Of a DNA stretch of 14,281 nucleotides, positions 13,612-14,281 are shown piece after piece. This stretch comes from Peptoniphilus sp. (GTDB taxonomy: Bacteria > Bacillota > Clostridia > Tissierellales > Peptoniphilaceae). Below the pieces are notes generated by a model. That model made no database searches and had not been told where the DNA came from. It was given only the letters and a program-made list of their open reading frames with translations. The stretch spans positions 1-14,281 of the forward strand of contig JASBZH010000037.1 of the NCBI GenBank assembly GCA_029983555.1, in the 5' to 3' direction. The number at the start of each line of letters is the position of its first letter. Position 1 is the first letter of the stretch. The translations under genes were made by a program, and so were the position numbers.

Positions 13612-14281
13612 TTAATCGCTTTTTAAAGCGTGAATAACTAAACGCCTGTCATTCTTTACACAAGTTTGAAGTGTAAGTATTTTATCTTCTTTACTTGGTA
13701 TTTGAAATTTTAAAATGTTTTTTTCACTCCAGCGATCTGTAAATTTTTTCCAACTATCTCCTTCATAATTTTTAGATCTATAATTATCGTAGGGATCGGC
13801 AATATATACTGCTCGAATTTCATAAGATTTTTTGCCTTCTGCCGTTAGAAGTTTAATTGTTGGAGCATTTTTTAAATAATTCGGATCTTGATACTTTAAA
13901 AGTTTTCCAAATATTTTTTCTCCACGAATATTATGTCCATAGATAATGCTATTTTGATCACTAAATTCATCATCATTATCTTTATCCAAAAATGGTGCTC
14001 CATAAAGATTATAATTTCCCTTAAAGTCATGATTTAGATAGTAGTCATTATCTTTACCTTGAACTACAGGAAAGTCGATCTCTGTTCCTGGAATTGAAAT
14101 CCAAGCAACTATATTTGGGTTTTCTAATTTTAGGACACTAAATTCTTTTATCTCAGCCTGTTTAGAATTTGTATTTACATTAGCATCAAGCTTTACTGAT
14201 TGAATTTCCTCTTGTCCCTTTTTAAAATCAAGATCGCCCTTTGCCCTTATAAAGAGTTTATATCCAGAAAATATCACTATT
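13612..14281 (-). CDS. srtB: Class B sortase (N-terminus outside window)
   Basis: The frame stays open to the window edge; the GTG at 14277 is probably internal, so the extreme N-terminus is cut. Counted from that GTG, residues 1-10 (MIFSGYKLFI) are the end of a membrane anchor. The class B sortase core follows: NIVAWISIPGTEIDFPVVQ (~55-73), NDYYLNHDF (77-85), FLD (96-98), YGHN with H115, LTLQTC with C206 and RR at 211-212. His, Cys and Arg are the catalytic triad of this transpeptidase, which cuts a C-terminal sorting signal and joins the protein to peptidoglycan or builds pili. The distance from Cys to Arg is only 5-6 residues, shorter than I expect for the class. No sorting-signal protein is visible in the window. 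The SLH protein at the other end uses a different anchoring route. Confidence 0.9.
   Translation of the reverse strand, partial: IVIFSGYKLFIRAKGDLDFKKGQEEIQSVKLDANVNTNSKQAEIKEFSVLKLENPNIVAWISIPGTEIDFPVVQGKDNDYYLNHDFKGNYNLYGAPFLDKDNDDEFSDQNSIIYGHNIRGEKIFGKLLKYQDPNYLKNAPTIKLLTAEGKKSYEIRAVYIADPYDNYRSKNYEGDSWKKFTDRWSEKNILKFQIPSKEDKILTLQTCVKNDRRLVIHALKSD

Overview
The window is AT-rich and looks like a chromosomal segment of a low-GC Gram-positive anaerobe. The S-layer-homology surface protein, class B sortase, clostridial-type FtsH and strong AGGAGG ribosome binding sites all fit Clostridia/Tissierellia. A Peptoniphilaceae-like host is my guess from protein flavour, not a measured placement. I see no rRNA, tRNA, CRISPR array, phage gene or insertion sequence.

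Layout: the left half (1-7208) is read on the + strand and the right half (7314-14281) on the - strand. They converge at a bidirectional terminator near 7240-7270. The + strand carries (i) the 3' part of a large S-layer-anchored LamG/metallophosphoesterase; (ii) a three-gene operon of an M20D amidohydrolase, a DUF3100-type membrane protein and a 148-residue membrane protein, closed by a strong terminator; (iii) a single ftsH gene with its own terminator.

Reading the - strand from the right edge: a class B sortase, cut by the window edge, with its terminator; a fetA-fetB pair (ABC ATPase and UPF0014 permease, 4-nt overlap) with its own promoter and terminator; a two-gene unit of a radical SAM protein with a C-terminal helix-hairpin-helix and a TIGR03915/DUF4130 protein, overlapping by 23 nt; a branched-chain aminotransferase (ilvE) with terminator; and a UPF0104 (LPG-synthase transmembrane type) membrane protein.

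Two modules stand out as poorly described systems. The first is the M20D + DUF3100 + small membrane protein operon, which I read as uptake of an amide-linked compound coupled to its hydrolysis. The second is the radical SAM + TIGR03915 pair, a putative DNA modification/repair system of unknown chemistry. Here it has no uracil-DNA-glycosylase domain, and its promoter overlaps a short palindrome and an imperfect SOS-box-like element. Three start codons were moved inward from the longest reading frame (ilvE, the radical SAM gene, fetA) because Shine-Dalgarno or promoter position decides them.
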